Shown piece after piece: positions 1 to 8,259 of a DNA stretch of 64,000 bases. The notes beneath the pieces are model-generated. The model made no database searches. It worked only from the letters and a program-made list of their open reading frames with translations, and was not told where the DNA came from. Source of the DNA: DASYQD01 sp036005845. GTDB lineage: Bacteria; Acidobacteriota; Thermoanaerobaculia; Multivoradales; JAIOJS01. The stretch is taken from assembly GCA_036005845.1 (NCBI GenBank), contig DASYQD010000108.1, positions 1 to 64,000 on the forward strand, in the 5' to 3' direction. How positions within the stretch are numbered: position 1 is the first letter of the stretch; each line of letters begins with the position of its first letter. Position numbers and translations under genes: made by a program.

Positions 1-361
1 TCGATGACCTGACCTGCTCGTCCCGCAGACGTTTGTAGGCAAATGAATTACCGCGCAGCAGCTCGTCGCCATGTTCTCTCAACACCTGTGCCAGCCGCTT
101 GACGGCAAAGATCGTCCCCTCCTCGTCAGCCGCTTGAAAGCGCCTCTGCAAGGCCGGCTCGTACAAGCCGATCAGGTCTGACGAGTAGAACTTCTCGTCG
201 GCATCGGCGCTGAGGCCCAAGTCAAGGCCGATCTCGTAGGATTGAGGTTCGCGCCACACCCTTACGAAGGCCACTGGCGAAGTGAAAGCAATAGCCTTCT
301 CGTCAGTCGAGACGGTTCGAAAACCATACTGCTTGACCAATAAAGAGAGTTTGCGCAGCAC
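1..361 (-). CDS. Hypothetical protein, 3' end off the left edge
   Basis: Open frame of about 120 codons reading leftward off the window, so the C-terminus is missing. The GTG at 361 follows an AGAGAGG stretch 2 nt upstream; the frame stays open a little further, to a TAA near 440, so a non-standard upstream start is possible. The translation is not low-complexity (it contains KQYGFRTVSTDEKAIAF and a segment ending in SYEIGLDLGL) and looks like a mixed alpha/beta protein. I do not recognise the family. It lies 3' of a DUF4304 gene and an Rhs toxin tip on the same strand, a position where polymorphic-toxin loci often carry further immunity genes. That role is only a guess from position. Confidence 0.45.
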   Translation of the reverse strand, partial: MLRKLSLLVKQYGFRTVSTDEKAIAFTSPVAFVRVWREPQSYEIGLDLGLSADADEKFYSSDLIGLYEPALQRRFQAADEEGTIFAVKRLAQVLREHGDELLRGNSFAYKRLRDEQVRSS

Positions 362-545
362 GGCCTCTCTGAAAGCCTGTGTCGCCGAGTGCTCATAGGT
401 CAGCCGGCCGAGGGACGAGCAGGCAGCTGCGGGATCTTAAACGACGAGCCCGGCAGCGGAACCTTGTCTGACTGGTGCACGACAGCCTGCCGTGGTGTTC
501 CCTCAAAACGACTTGCTCACGAGCTTCGGCCGAGACTTTTTCCTG

Positions 546-1190
546 TCAAGAGCCTCGCTCGCTGCCCGCGAGTCGAGACGGCACTCGCGCCCTGACCTCG
601 TTCGCGCGGCCAGCCCAAGCGGGGAAGTCAGCGGCCACCTCGGTCAAAATGTGTTCACTCTCCGCGTCCTTGCCGAGCAGGTGAGCCGTGATCGCCAAAT
701 AGAGTCCTGAAAGTGCGCGATTGAGACCACCCCGGAACTCATCCCGCAATTGCATCTCAAGCGCTTCGAGCGAGCTGCCTTCGGCAAAAAACGGCAGCGC
801 GTACTTGCGTACACACTCGACGACTTCAAGGCTTATGGCGCTGGCCGTGTTGGGCCTAAGATCCCACCAATGATCATTCAGTCCCATCAGCGCGCCGATC
901 CGACGCCGCAGTGCACAGTCCACCTCTTTCACGACGGCGGGAAGCTCATGCCCGGTCGAGAGCTCGAAGACGTGCCGCTCGGTCAGGGCGACGTTGAGAG
1001 TAAACGTGCTATCGACCTCGTCCTTCTTCCACCTAGTCTGCTGAATATCGATGACGTGGACGAAATCACCCGCCAGCCGGTTCCAAACGAGGTTCTTACG
1101 GCGAAACCCGGCTTCGGCAAGTATTGGGTTTAGATGATCGCGGATGAGTATGTCTTTCGCTGACGACAACTGCTCACCTCTTCGGATCAT
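546..1190 (-). CDS. DUF4304 protein, candidate immunity protein of the Rhs tip
   Basis: 214 aa. The N-terminal half fits the DUF4304 pattern: a helix, then GFRRKNLVWNR, then HVIDIQQTRW and a strand like STFTLNVALTERHVF, typical of this family of cytoplasmic proteins often found beside secreted toxins. Its ATG lies inside the last 17 bases of the toxin-tip frame (which ends at 1174), an overlap typical of toxin-immunity pairs that are translated together. No signal peptide or membrane segment is seen. The DUF4304 call is fairly secure; the immunity role is inferred from the overlap and order, and the partner Rhs gene is broken, so the gene may now be an orphan protector. Confidence 0.7.
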   Translation of the reverse strand: MIRRGEQLSSAKDILIRDHLNPILAEAGFRRKNLVWNRLAGDFVHVIDIQQTRWKKDEVDSTFTLNVALTERHVFELSTGHELPAVVKEVDCALRRRIGALMGLNDHWWDLRPNTASAISLEVVECVRKYALPFFAEGSSLEALEMQLRDEFRGGLNRALSGLYLAITAHLLGKDAESEHILTEVAADFPAWAGRANEVRARVPSRLAGSERGS

Positions 1191-2733
1191 AATAGATTAT
1201 CCGCCCCTTCTTGACTACCTGCTGGTACTTCTGCATCGCCTGCACGCCAGCGCGAATTCCGGAAGGCGTGCGCGGCTTCAAGTCCATGAAGCGACCCCGC
1301 GACGTGACGACGTCCGGCTTCACGTACTTACCGTCTGGGAGCTGGAGTCGTGGCTCCACTTGCCAGCCCTTCGCGCGAGCCTTGTCGAAGAGTTCCGCAT
1401 GCGCCTCACGCCCTTGCCGCAGCACTTGCGCCACCTCGAGTGGCTGCTCTGCCGGCTCCCTGGACCGCCTCGGCGGATTCCCTCTCGGCGGCCGTCTCGA
1501 CAGCCGCCATCCCCTCCTCCAATCCGGCGATGCCCTCTTGAACGAATCCTTTGCCCTGTGCTGCATCGGATCGCCGTCCAAGGTCGACACCACCGCCTCC
1601 ACAACGCCTAGGAGCACCATCCCTGCACCCACACTGGCGTCCCATTGCCCTTCGGGCTCCGGCTTCCCGTATGTCGGGCCGCCGGGCGTCGCCGAGCTGG
1701 TGTCCCTACCGTCCGGATCCACGTACCTGAGCGGATTCCCTTCGGTGTACCCGTACCGATTCCACGACTGCGGCGCATTGAGCTTGCCAGGTCCGGGGTC
1801 GGGCTGAGGAATCTTCCGATGAGAGGGTTGTAAAACCTAGCATGCATGTAATCGAGATCGTCCGCCGCGCGTGGGATTGACCAAATCCCTCTCATGCCCG
1901 GTGAACTTCATCTGCTCGACGTCTTGCTTTAATCGAGCTGAGCACTCGCGGGCGGCCTTGTTGGTCAGGTACAAGTCGTACTCGCGCAACACCTTGCCGT
2001 CGAGGTCGCGCAGCGCCCACAAGGAGCTGGCGGGCGACGGCGCGATGCGGTAGGACCACAGTCGCTCGTCGTCGGCGGTGTACATGTAGCGCCAGTCCTC
2101 GCCGCCGTTTCTCATGCGGCGCATCATGTTGAACTGGTCGTACTCGTAGCAGGGATTGCCGCTGGAACAGTCGCCCGACGGGCTGGCGGCTTGCGTCTGG
2201 TTGCCCGCCGCGTCGTAGAGCACGTTGGTGCCGGTCGCGCGGTTGGTGTTGGCATCGACCGGCGTGCGCCCGAAGCCCGGGACGTCGCTGCTGATGGCGG
2301 TGAGGTTGGCGAAGGCGTCGTACGAATACGTCTGCCAATGCAGCGCGCCGCCGCCCGTGGAGCCGGTGGCGAGATGGCCGTCGACGACGCGGCTGACCTT
2401 GTCGTAGAGGAAGTAACTGCTTCCCATCGCCGTCACGTTGCCGGCGCCGTCATAACCGTAACTGCCCGAGCCCCAGAGGTTCGGCCCCAGGCTCAGGTGC
2501 TGGGCCGAGAGCGCCGCCGGCCGCGGCATGCTGTTGGTGTCGTTGGCCTGCGTGTTGACCACCCCGTTGGAGTGGGTGATCTGGTTGTACAAGCCGTTCG
2601 GATGATAGGTGATGCTGTCGATGAAACCGGGCACGACGGTGAGGAAGCCGTTGCTGTAGGTGAAGTCGACGCCGCGGGCCGTGATCGTGCCCGCCGGACA
2701 AGTCGCGGCCGCAGTTTTTCTGCCTGTCGTCAC
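1174..2733 (-). pseudogene. Rhs/YD-repeat C-terminus with nuclease-like tip, 5'-truncated and twice frameshifted
   Basis: Three successive frames together rebuild one Rhs C-terminus. 2733-1837 holds YD repeats (SYGYDGAGNVTAMGSSY, NVLYDAAGNQT) and the core start VEQMKFTGHERD. The core then continues one frame over as AADDLDYMHARFYNPLIGRF, and in the third frame as LNAPQSWNRYGYTEGNPL and VDPDGRD. Each shift fits the loss of one base: near 1872 (ACGCGCGGCGG) and near 1803 (AGCCCGACCCC). After the DPDG junction the tip (to 1174) carries PDVV followed by FMDLKPRTPSG and ends IIYYDPK, resembling the PD-(D/E)xK restriction-endonuclease-like Rhs toxins. The N-terminal shell is missing: a TGA lies just upstream of 2733. 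It may be a displaced orphan tip or a decayed gene; sequencing error could explain the shifts but not the truncation. Confidence 0.75.
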
Positions 2734-2780
2734 CTGGCGCTGACAGGCTCTTCAGACGAGATTGTTTCGGTGGGCGGGGA

Positions 2781-2809
2781 ACTATGGCGCGCCAGAGTGC
2801 GATTGTCAA
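2781..2809 (-). promoter_or_regulatory. Sigma70-like promoter in front of the truncated rhs frame
   Basis: On the minus strand TTGACA (2809-2804), a 17-nt spacer and CATAGT (2786-2781). The -35 is a perfect consensus; the -10 is weak. It could drive the rhs remnant and the DUF4304 gene behind it. Found by eye only. Confidence 0.3.
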
Positions 2810-2832
2810 AAAGGTCCGCTGCCTGGCGGCCG

Positions 2833-2870
2833 CAAAAGAAAAGAAAAGGCCCTCCGAATTGGAGGGCCTT
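2833..2870 (-). terminator. Rho-independent terminator of the RRM gene
   Basis: Perfect 10-bp stem AAGGCCCTCC / GGAGGGCCTT (2846-2855 and 2861-2870) with a 5-nt loop. On the minus strand it is followed by a T-rich tail (TTTTCTTTTCTTTT). It lies about 65 nt past the stop of the RNA-binding protein gene. Confidence 0.85.
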
Positions 2871-2936
2871 CTCAGATCTGGCAGACCGTCGACCGCCGGA
2901 GCCCGACTCCCCGGCAGCTTCAGGATCTACCAGGAC

Positions 2937-3230
2937 CTACCAGCGCGGGCGCTGACGAAAACCACCACCGCCGCCGCCGCCACCGTTCTCACGGGGACGG
3001 GCCTCGTTGACCTTCAGGGTACGACCGCCCATCTGGCTGCCGTCGAGGGCTTGGATGGCCGACTGGGCCTCATCGCCCGCCATTTCGACGAAACCGAAGC
3101 CGCGGGGGCGGCCGGTCTCGCGATCGTTCACGAGGCTGACGCTGGAGACTTCGCCGTGAGCGGAGAACAGCTCGCGCAGCTCGTCTTCGGTGGCAGAGTA
3201 GGGCAGGTTACCGACGTAGATCTTGGTCAT
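2937..3230 (-). CDS. Single-RRM RNA-binding protein
   Basis: 97 aa. One RNA recognition motif fills residues 3-80, with RNP2 as IYVGNL near the N-terminus and RNP1 as RGFGFVEM. The aromatic residues that stack on RNA are present (Y5, and the two F of RNP1). A short Gly-rich tail (nine Gly in a row, then FRQRPRW) follows. This is the usual bacterial/cyanobacterial Rbp architecture; such proteins bind single-stranded RNA and are often cold-inducible. The gene is monocistronic, with its own terminator and a roughly 290-nt upstream region that can fold (see separate entry). The upstream sequence GAAAGAG is a modest ribosome site. Confidence 0.92.
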   Translation of the reverse strand: MTKIYVGNLPYSATEDELRELFSAHGEVSSVSLVNDRETGRPRGFGFVEMAGDEAQSAIQALDGSQMGGRTLKVNEARPRENGGGGGGGGFRQRPRW

Positions 3231-3521
3231 GTAGCTCTTTCTCTTTTCTTTCGCGCCCGGCGCGTGGCCGTAGCGCTTCGATTCTCGAGGCGATTCCTCA
3301 CGTGGGAATCTCGCGACGGGAGCTCAGTCACCTGGTGGGTTCTTGGAAGGCGGCTACGGCAGGAACGGTCGGGTGCAGCTTCTGACAGTAGCGCCCCATC
3401 CCTTGGGGCCTGCGCTCACGCTCCGGGGATTGTAGGGGAAGCGGGGGGCGATGTCCACCGTGGGGCCCGGAGGGGACCGCAGGACGCGCGCTGACACGCC
3501 ACTCTCGTAGACTCCGCTGCC
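3231..3521. other. Gene-free interval with several inverted repeats
   Basis: Divergent interval between the RRM gene and fabH. Three small hairpins are readable: GATTCC/GGAATC (3292-3297/3305-3310), GTTCTTG/CAGGAAC with one G-U pair (3339-3345/3360-3366) and GCCCC/GGGGC (3393-3397/3405-3409). I cannot assign it to a known RNA class. It could be the RRM 5' leader or a small RNA. Confidence 0.35.
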
Positions 3522-4547
3522 GTGACCTCAGCGAACGGTGGCGGGCGCGGCCTCGCCGGTGCGCCGGTGGGCATCCTCGGCCTCGGCGCCTACGTGCCCG
3601 AGCGGGTGATGACCAACGACGAGTGGTCGCGGTACGTCGACACCTCGGACGAGTGGATCCGCGAGCGCACCGGCATCGAGCGGCGGCGGGTGGCGGCGCC
3701 GGAGCAGAGCACCGTCGACCTGGCGCTGCCGGCGGCACGGCTGGCGCTGGAGGACGCGGGCATCGGGCCGCGCGACGTCGACGAGATCGTCGTCGCCACC
3801 GATACGCCCGAGGTGTTCATCCCCGACACCGCGGCCTTCATCCAGCAGCGGCTGGGGACGCGCGAGGTGCCGGCGTACGACCTCGCGGGGAGCGGCTGCG
3901 CCGGCTTCCTGCAGGCGCTCGACGTGGCGCGCTCGCGGGTGATCGCCGGCGCGGCGGAGCGGGTGCTGGTGGTCGGCGTCGAGCTGCTGACGCGGTTGAT
4001 GGACTGGACGGACCGCAACACCTGCGTGCTGTTCGGCGACGCGGCGGGCGCGGCCGTCGTCGGCGCTTCGCCGCGGGCGGCGGAGATCTTCGCGGCAGTG
4101 GCGGGCACCGACGGCAGCGCCGCCGGCATCCTGGGCCTCGAGACCGGCGGCACCAAGGTGCCGTTCAGCGAGGAGGTGGCGCGGCAGGGCCTCCACCACC
4201 GTCTCGACTTCAACGGCCGCGAGGTGTTTCGTCACGCCGTGCGCCGCATGGCGCAGGCGGGACGGGAAGCGCTGGCGAAGGCCGGGCGCACGCTGGACGA
4301 GGTGGCGCTGCTGGTGCCGCACCAGGCCAACCTGCGCATCGTCGACGCGGTGCGGCGCGAGCTCGAGCTGCCCGAGAGTCGCGTCTACGTCAACTTGCAG
4401 GAGTACGGCAACACCGGCTCGGCCTCGGTGCCGCTGGCGTTGTGGGAGGCGCGGCGCGCCGGCCGCATCGCAAGCGGCGACCTCGTGCTGCTGGTGTCGT
4501 TCGGCGCCGGCTTCCATTGGGCGAGCGTGCTGCTGCGCTACCCCTGA
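3522..4547 (+). CDS. 3-oxoacyl-ACP synthase III family (FabH-like)
   Basis: 341 aa from a GTG start, the normal length for KAS III. The catalytic triad is intact: C126 in GSGCAGF, H267 in VPHQAN and N297 in EYGNTGS, with the C-terminal SFGAGFHWAS glycine loop. The N-terminus has the family's GLGAYVPERVMTN and the substrate-site segment TSDEWIRERTGI. KAS III condenses acetyl-CoA (or another acyl-CoA) with malonyl-ACP to start fatty-acid chains in the cytoplasm. No other fab genes are beside it, so it may instead serve a specialised acyl-CoA condensation, and I leave the symbol blank. It sits 18 nt upstream of the DUF3592 operon. Confidence 0.9.
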   Translation: MTSANGGGRGLAGAPVGILGLGAYVPERVMTNDEWSRYVDTSDEWIRERTGIERRRVAAPEQSTVDLALPAARLALEDAGIGPRDVDEIVVATDTPEVFIPDTAAFIQQRLGTREVPAYDLAGSGCAGFLQALDVARSRVIAGAAERVLVVGVELLTRLMDWTDRNTCVLFGDAAGAAVVGASPRAAEIFAAVAGTDGSAAGILGLETGGTKVPFSEEVARQGLHHRLDFNGREVFRHAVRRMAQAGREALAKAGRTLDEVALLVPHQANLRIVDAVRRELELPESRVYVNLQEYGNTGSASVPLALWEARRAGRIASGDLVLLVSFGAGFHWASVLLRYP

Positions 4548-4565
4548 GGCGGAGGCGGAGGAGCG

Positions 4566-6323
4566 ATGGCGGTTTTTCGCATCGGCACACCCACCTCGCA
4601 GACGCCGACGAGCGTCGGCGCCCGCATCATCGCTTCGCTCTTCTATCTCGTCTTCGCCGCGATGGGGCTGGTCGTCACCGGCTTCTTCTTCGTGGCGATG
4701 AAGAACGGCATGGTCTCGTGGGGATGGAAGCCGGCGCAGTGCCGCGTGCTCGCCACGCACGTCGACGAGCTGCTCTTCACGCTGCCGCCCGAGAAGGCGG
4801 CGGTGGAGAGCCACCCCTACCAGCTCGCCGTCACCTATCAATGGGAGCGCGACGGCCGCGTCTTCAACGGCACCCACGTCGGCGGCACGTCGCAGTTCGC
4901 GACGCGCGCCAAGGCGGAAGCGGCGCTGGCTCGCTACCCGGCGGACGCGACCGTGAGCTGCTACGTCAACCCGCGCGACCCCAACGAAGCGTCGCTGCGG
5001 CGGCCGCGGCTCTGGCCCTTGCTGGTGCTCGGCTTTCCGCTGCTCTTCGTCGGCTTCGGCGTGGCGGGCATCGTGGCGACCTGGCGCGGCGGCTGGCGGC
5101 GGCGCCCGAGCTCGGACCTCGCCCCGCCGCGCTCGCGGCGGGCGGCCAAGGGCGGGCGTGGTTGCGCGGCGGCGGCGTTCAGCCTCTTCGCGATTTTCGG
5201 CGGCGGCTTCCTGCTCTTCTTCGTCGTCCCCGCGATGCGCGCTCTGGTGAGCCGCGGCTGGGAGCTCGTGCCGGCGACCATCGTGTGGAGCGGCGTCGGC
5301 GAGCACAGCGGCGACGACAGCACCACCTACAGCGTCGACGTGCTCTACGAGTACGAGCACGGCGGCCGCAAGTGGCGCTCCAACCGCTACCACTTCATGA
5401 GCGGCAGCAGCAGCGGCGAGGAAAGCAAGCAGGAGGTGGTGGCGCGGCTGCCGCCGGGCGCGCGCGTGGACGCCTGGGTGGATCCGCGCGACCCGTCCAA
5501 CGCGGTGCTCGACCGTTCGCTCGGCAGCATGATGTGGTTCGCGCTGCTGCCGCTGATCTTCGTCGTCGTCGGCGTCGGCGGCATGGTAGCGATGCTGCGC
5601 GCCGGTGGTGGCGGGGGCGCGGTGCCTTTCGTGCGCGGAAAGAGAGGACGGGCGCCGACCGCGCCCGCCGGGAGCGATGGTCAGGCCGAGGCAGCCGCCG
5701 GACCGATCCTCCTCCAGCCCGCGAAGTCACGGGTCGGCAGCTTCATCGCCCTGTTCCTCTTCACCCTCGTCTGGGACGGCGTCGTCGGCTTCGCCATCTG
5801 GGCGACGATGCGCGACGGCAAGTTCGGCCACGACGGCTGCGTCACCGTCTTCCTCGGCGTCTTCGGGCTCATCGGCCTGCTGCTGCTGAGCGCGCTGCCG
5901 CGGACGTTCCTGGCGCTCTTCAACCCGCGGGCGGAGGTGCAGATCTCCTCGCCGCCGGCGCCGGGCGTGCCCGTGGCGCTCTCGTGGCGATTCCTCGGCA
6001 GCGCCGGACGGCTGCGTCGGCTCACCATCAAGCTCGAAGGGCGCGAGGAAGCGACCTATCGCCGCGGCACCGACACCACGACCGTGAAGCGCACCTTCGC
6101 GCGCTATGTGCTCGTCGACGCGAGGGACGCGTCGCAGATCGCCGCCGGCGAGACGCTGCTGGCGCTGCCCGCCGACACCATGCACACCTTCGAGGCGCCG
6201 CACAACAAGGTGGTGTGGTCGCTCAAGCTGCACGGCGACATCCCGAGCTGGCCGGACGTCGACGACGAGGTGGCGCTCACCGTCTACCCGACCTCGCTGG
6301 CCGGCGGCGAGGTGAAGTCATGA
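4566..6323 (+). CDS. Membrane protein with two DUF3592 domains
   Basis: 585 aa, starting after a GGAGGAG ribosome site. Two DUF3592-type modules follow each other (about residues 30-140 and 210-320). Each has a short strand-rich segment ending in a YVNPRDPNEA / WVDPRDPSNAVL signature and is bracketed by hydrophobic helices (about 20-45, 145-170, 205-225, 315-340, 395-445). The last 120 residues look soluble and beta-rich. This implies an internal duplication in an integral membrane protein with periplasmic domains. The function of DUF3592 proteins is unknown. The stop overlaps the next ATG (ATGA), so the downstream gene is translationally coupled. Confidence 0.8.
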   Translation: MAVFRIGTPTSQTPTSVGARIIASLFYLVFAAMGLVVTGFFFVAMKNGMVSWGWKPAQCRVLATHVDELLFTLPPEKAAVESHPYQLAVTYQWERDGRVFNGTHVGGTSQFATRAKAEAALARYPADATVSCYVNPRDPNEASLRRPRLWPLLVLGFPLLFVGFGVAGIVATWRGGWRRRPSSDLAPPRSRRAAKGGRGCAAAAFSLFAIFGGGFLLFFVVPAMRALVSRGWELVPATIVWSGVGEHSGDDSTTYSVDVLYEYEHGGRKWRSNRYHFMSGSSSGEESKQEVVARLPPGARVDAWVDPRDPSNAVLDRSLGSMMWFALLPLIFVVVGVGGMVAMLRAGGGGGAVPFVRGKRGRAPTAPAGSDGQAEAAAGPILLQPAKSRVGSFIALFLFTLVWDGVVGFAIWATMRDGKFGHDGCVTVFLGVFGLIGLLLLSALPRTFLALFNPRAEVQISSPPAPGVPVALSWRFLGSAGRLRRLTIKLEGREEATYRRGTDTTTVKRTFARYVLVDARDASQIAAGETLLALPADTMHTFEAPHNKVVWSLKLHGDIPSWPDVDDEVALTVYPTSLAGGEVKS

Positions 6324-6712
6324 CGACGATGAGCGTCGAGCTCGACGGCGGCCGCGACTCCTTCAAGCCCGGCGAGCGCGTCGAGGGGCAGGCGTCGTGG
6401 GAGCTGCCTGAGCCGCCGCGGTCGCTGGAGGTGCGGCTCTTCTGGTCGACCAGCGGGCGCGGCGATTCCGACGTCGAAGTGGTGGCGACCGAGGAGGTGC
6501 CGTCGCCCCAGGCGAGCGGCTGGGTGCGCTTCGGCTTCGAGCTGCCGCCGGGGCCGTACAGCTTCTCGGGACAGCTCATCACCCTCGCCTGGGCGGTCGA
6601 GCTGGTGGCGCCGAGCGAAGAGATGGCCGCGTCGGCGCCGATCATGGTGGGGCCGGAAGGCCGCGAGGTACGCATCGACGGCGAGCCGGCGCCCGAGCCG
6701 GCTTCGACGTGA
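6320..6712 (+). CDS. Small beta-sandwich protein, arrestin-like
   Basis: 130 aa. The ATG overlaps the stop of the DUF3592 gene. The sequence starts SVELDGGRDSFKPGERVEGQ and continues in alternating strands (LEVRLFWSTSGRG, WVRFGFELPPGPYSF, ITLAWAVELV). This layout resembles the N-terminal sandwich of arrestin-like/Vps26-like proteins, where an early PGE turn opens the domain. There are no catalytic residues or signal peptide. The tight coupling suggests it binds the DUF3592 membrane protein, which is inference. The fold assignment is by eye. Confidence 0.6.
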   Translation: MTTMSVELDGGRDSFKPGERVEGQASWELPEPPRSLEVRLFWSTSGRGDSDVEVVATEEVPSPQASGWVRFGFELPPGPYSFSGQLITLAWAVELVAPSEEMAASAPIMVGPEGREVRIDGEPAPEPAST

Positions 6713-6725
6713 GGACCCGAGGCTG

Positions 6726-7331
6726 ATGCGCGCCGGCGACAACCCCTTTCGCGTGCAACGGCTGGCGCGGTTGGCGTACCGGCTCGACGACACCACGTGG
6801 GAGGCGCTGATCGGCCGCTGGGACACATTGGGCCGACGGGCGGCGCTGGTGGGTCCGGAGGGGCGCGGCAAGAGCACGCTCCTCGCCGAGCTGGCGGAGC
6901 GGCTGGTGACGCGTGACGGCTTTCGCTTGCGCGCCGTGATTCTGCGCCGGGGCGAGCGCCGGCTCGCAACCGGCGATCGCGCCCGCCTGCTCGACGGCGC
7001 CGGCGCGCGAGACCTGCTGTCGATCGACGGCGCGCAGGAGCTCTCGCCGTCGGAGTGGCGCCGGCTCCGCGACGCCAGCCGCGCCGCCGGCGGCCTGCTC
7101 ATCACGTCGCACCGCGCCGGCCTGCTGCCGACGCTGCACGAGTGCCGCACCACGCCGGAGCTGCTGGCCGACCTGCTCGGCGAGCTGCTGCGCGCCGAGC
7201 GGCGCGAAGAAGCCATCGCGCCCGTCGCCGCGGCGGACGCGCTCTTCGCGCGCCACCGCGGCAACCTTCGCGATGCTCTCCTCGCGGCCTACGACGCGTA
7301 CGCGGCGTCGGACCAGGCCGCGAGCGCCTGA
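6726..7331 (+). CDS. Small P-loop ATPase-like protein
   Basis: 201 aa, 13 nt after the arrestin-like gene and probably the last gene of that operon. Walker A is GPEGRGKS at residues 43-50. A Walker-B-like strand LLSIDGAQEL and an LLITSHRAG strand, as in ABC/AAA-type NTPases, follow. The rest is helical and Arg-rich with no membrane segment. It is too short for a full AAA+ lid module. It could energise or regulate the DUF3592/arrestin-like pair; I do not recognise an exact family. Confidence 0.65.
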   Translation: MRAGDNPFRVQRLARLAYRLDDTTWEALIGRWDTLGRRAALVGPEGRGKSTLLAELAERLVTRDGFRLRAVILRRGERRLATGDRARLLDGAGARDLLSIDGAQELSPSEWRRLRDASRAAGGLLITSHRAGLLPTLHECRTTPELLADLLGELLRAERREEAIAPVAAADALFARHRGNLRDALLAAYDAYAASDQAASA

Positions 7332-7521
7332 CGCTGCTCGCCGCTTCGCGCAGCGCAACATCGGTGGATTCGCGCCGATCTACTTCGCCGTGGCCGCAGC
7401 CCCTGGAAGATCGGTGGCAGGAGTTTTGCGGACCGTGGATCGGCGGAAATCAGTGTGCGACGCTTCGGCCACCGCCACATGCGGCCACCAACATGGATCT
7501 AACAGCGGAAGGAGGCACACG

Positions 7522-8259
7522 GTGAGCCATCGACGAGCCGTTCTGTTCGCCGCCGCCTTGTCATTCTGGCATCTCTCGGCCCGAGCGACGCACGAGCCCC
7601 TCGTGTTGATGGATCCTCCCATTCCGCATCCCGTCTGGGTCGACTCGTCGGCGGTACTCGACAAGCACGGCAAGGTGGCTGTCGACATCTTTCATCCCGC
7701 GGTAGCGCGGGCTTTGGAGACGTTGTTGAGTCAGCCCGGCGGCGCGACCTGCATTCAGGTGGGGATCATCTTCAAGGACTACGTCGCCCGCTCCAGTGGC
7801 GCCACGCTACAGGAAACGGCGCGGATTGCGCAAACAACGGTCTTGACCAAGGTCGTCGGGGCCTCATATGGCTTTTATGGAGATACCCCTGGCACGCTAC
7901 TCCACCTGCGCCTGGTGTCGACGGTAAAAGGAGACGTGACGAGACGACGACTATTCGCCTTCATACCGGTCGGCAATTTTGTCGTTGGCAACAAGCGAAT
8001 CTGCAAGACGGATTCTCGCTTTGGTGATCTACCCGTAGTCGGGGACGAGCTTCTTATCCTTACCGATCCTCCCAGGGGGGAACATCAGGAGCTACTCCTC
8101 GTGCCCGATGTGGGGAACCTCATCGTGATTCACGACGGCAACGTTCGCTATCCCGCGCGCTATGCCGAGAGCCTAGAGAAGTCTAGTCTGCCTCGGAGCC
8201 GAGCGGACCTTCTACGCTTCGTTCAACGTGAGGCGGATCGCACCGAGGCGCAACGATGA
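7522..8259 (+). CDS. Secreted hypothetical protein
   Basis: 245 aa from the GTG at 7522, chosen because GGAAGGAGG lies at 7507-7515 (6-nt spacing) and an export signal follows (AVLFAAALSFWHLSARA). The mature part has a single domain with two cysteines (GATCIQVGIIF and NKRICKTDS), possibly a disulfide. I do not recognise it. Its last bases overlap the start of the metalloprotease gene (ATGA), so the two are coupled and probably exported together; a propeptide or chaperone role for the partner protease is possible but unproven. The preceding 190 bases (7332-7521) hold nothing I can identify. Confidence 0.65.
   Translation: MSHRRAVLFAAALSFWHLSARATHEPLVLMDPPIPHPVWVDSSAVLDKHGKVAVDIFHPAVARALETLLSQPGGATCIQVGIIFKDYVARSSGATLQETARIAQTTVLTKVVGASYGFYGDTPGTLLHLRLVSTVKGDVTRRRLFAFIPVGNFVVGNKRICKTDSRFGDLPVVGDELLILTDPPRGEHQELLLVPDVGNLIVIHDGNVRYPARYAESLEKSSLPRSRADLLRFVQREADRTEAQR

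Noticed and set aside
3231..3521. 6S RNA or SRP RNA
   Set aside because: I looked for the 6S bubble layout and the SRP GGAAGG-AGCAGC loop and found neither convincingly. Kept only as a structured interval.
3528..6712. Long frames on both strands over fabH and the DUF3592 gene (621 and 1029 codons)
   Set aside because: Arg/Ala/Gly-rich shadows of the real genes. Only the last 130 codons of the plus-strand one (6320-6712) make sense, and these are annotated separately.
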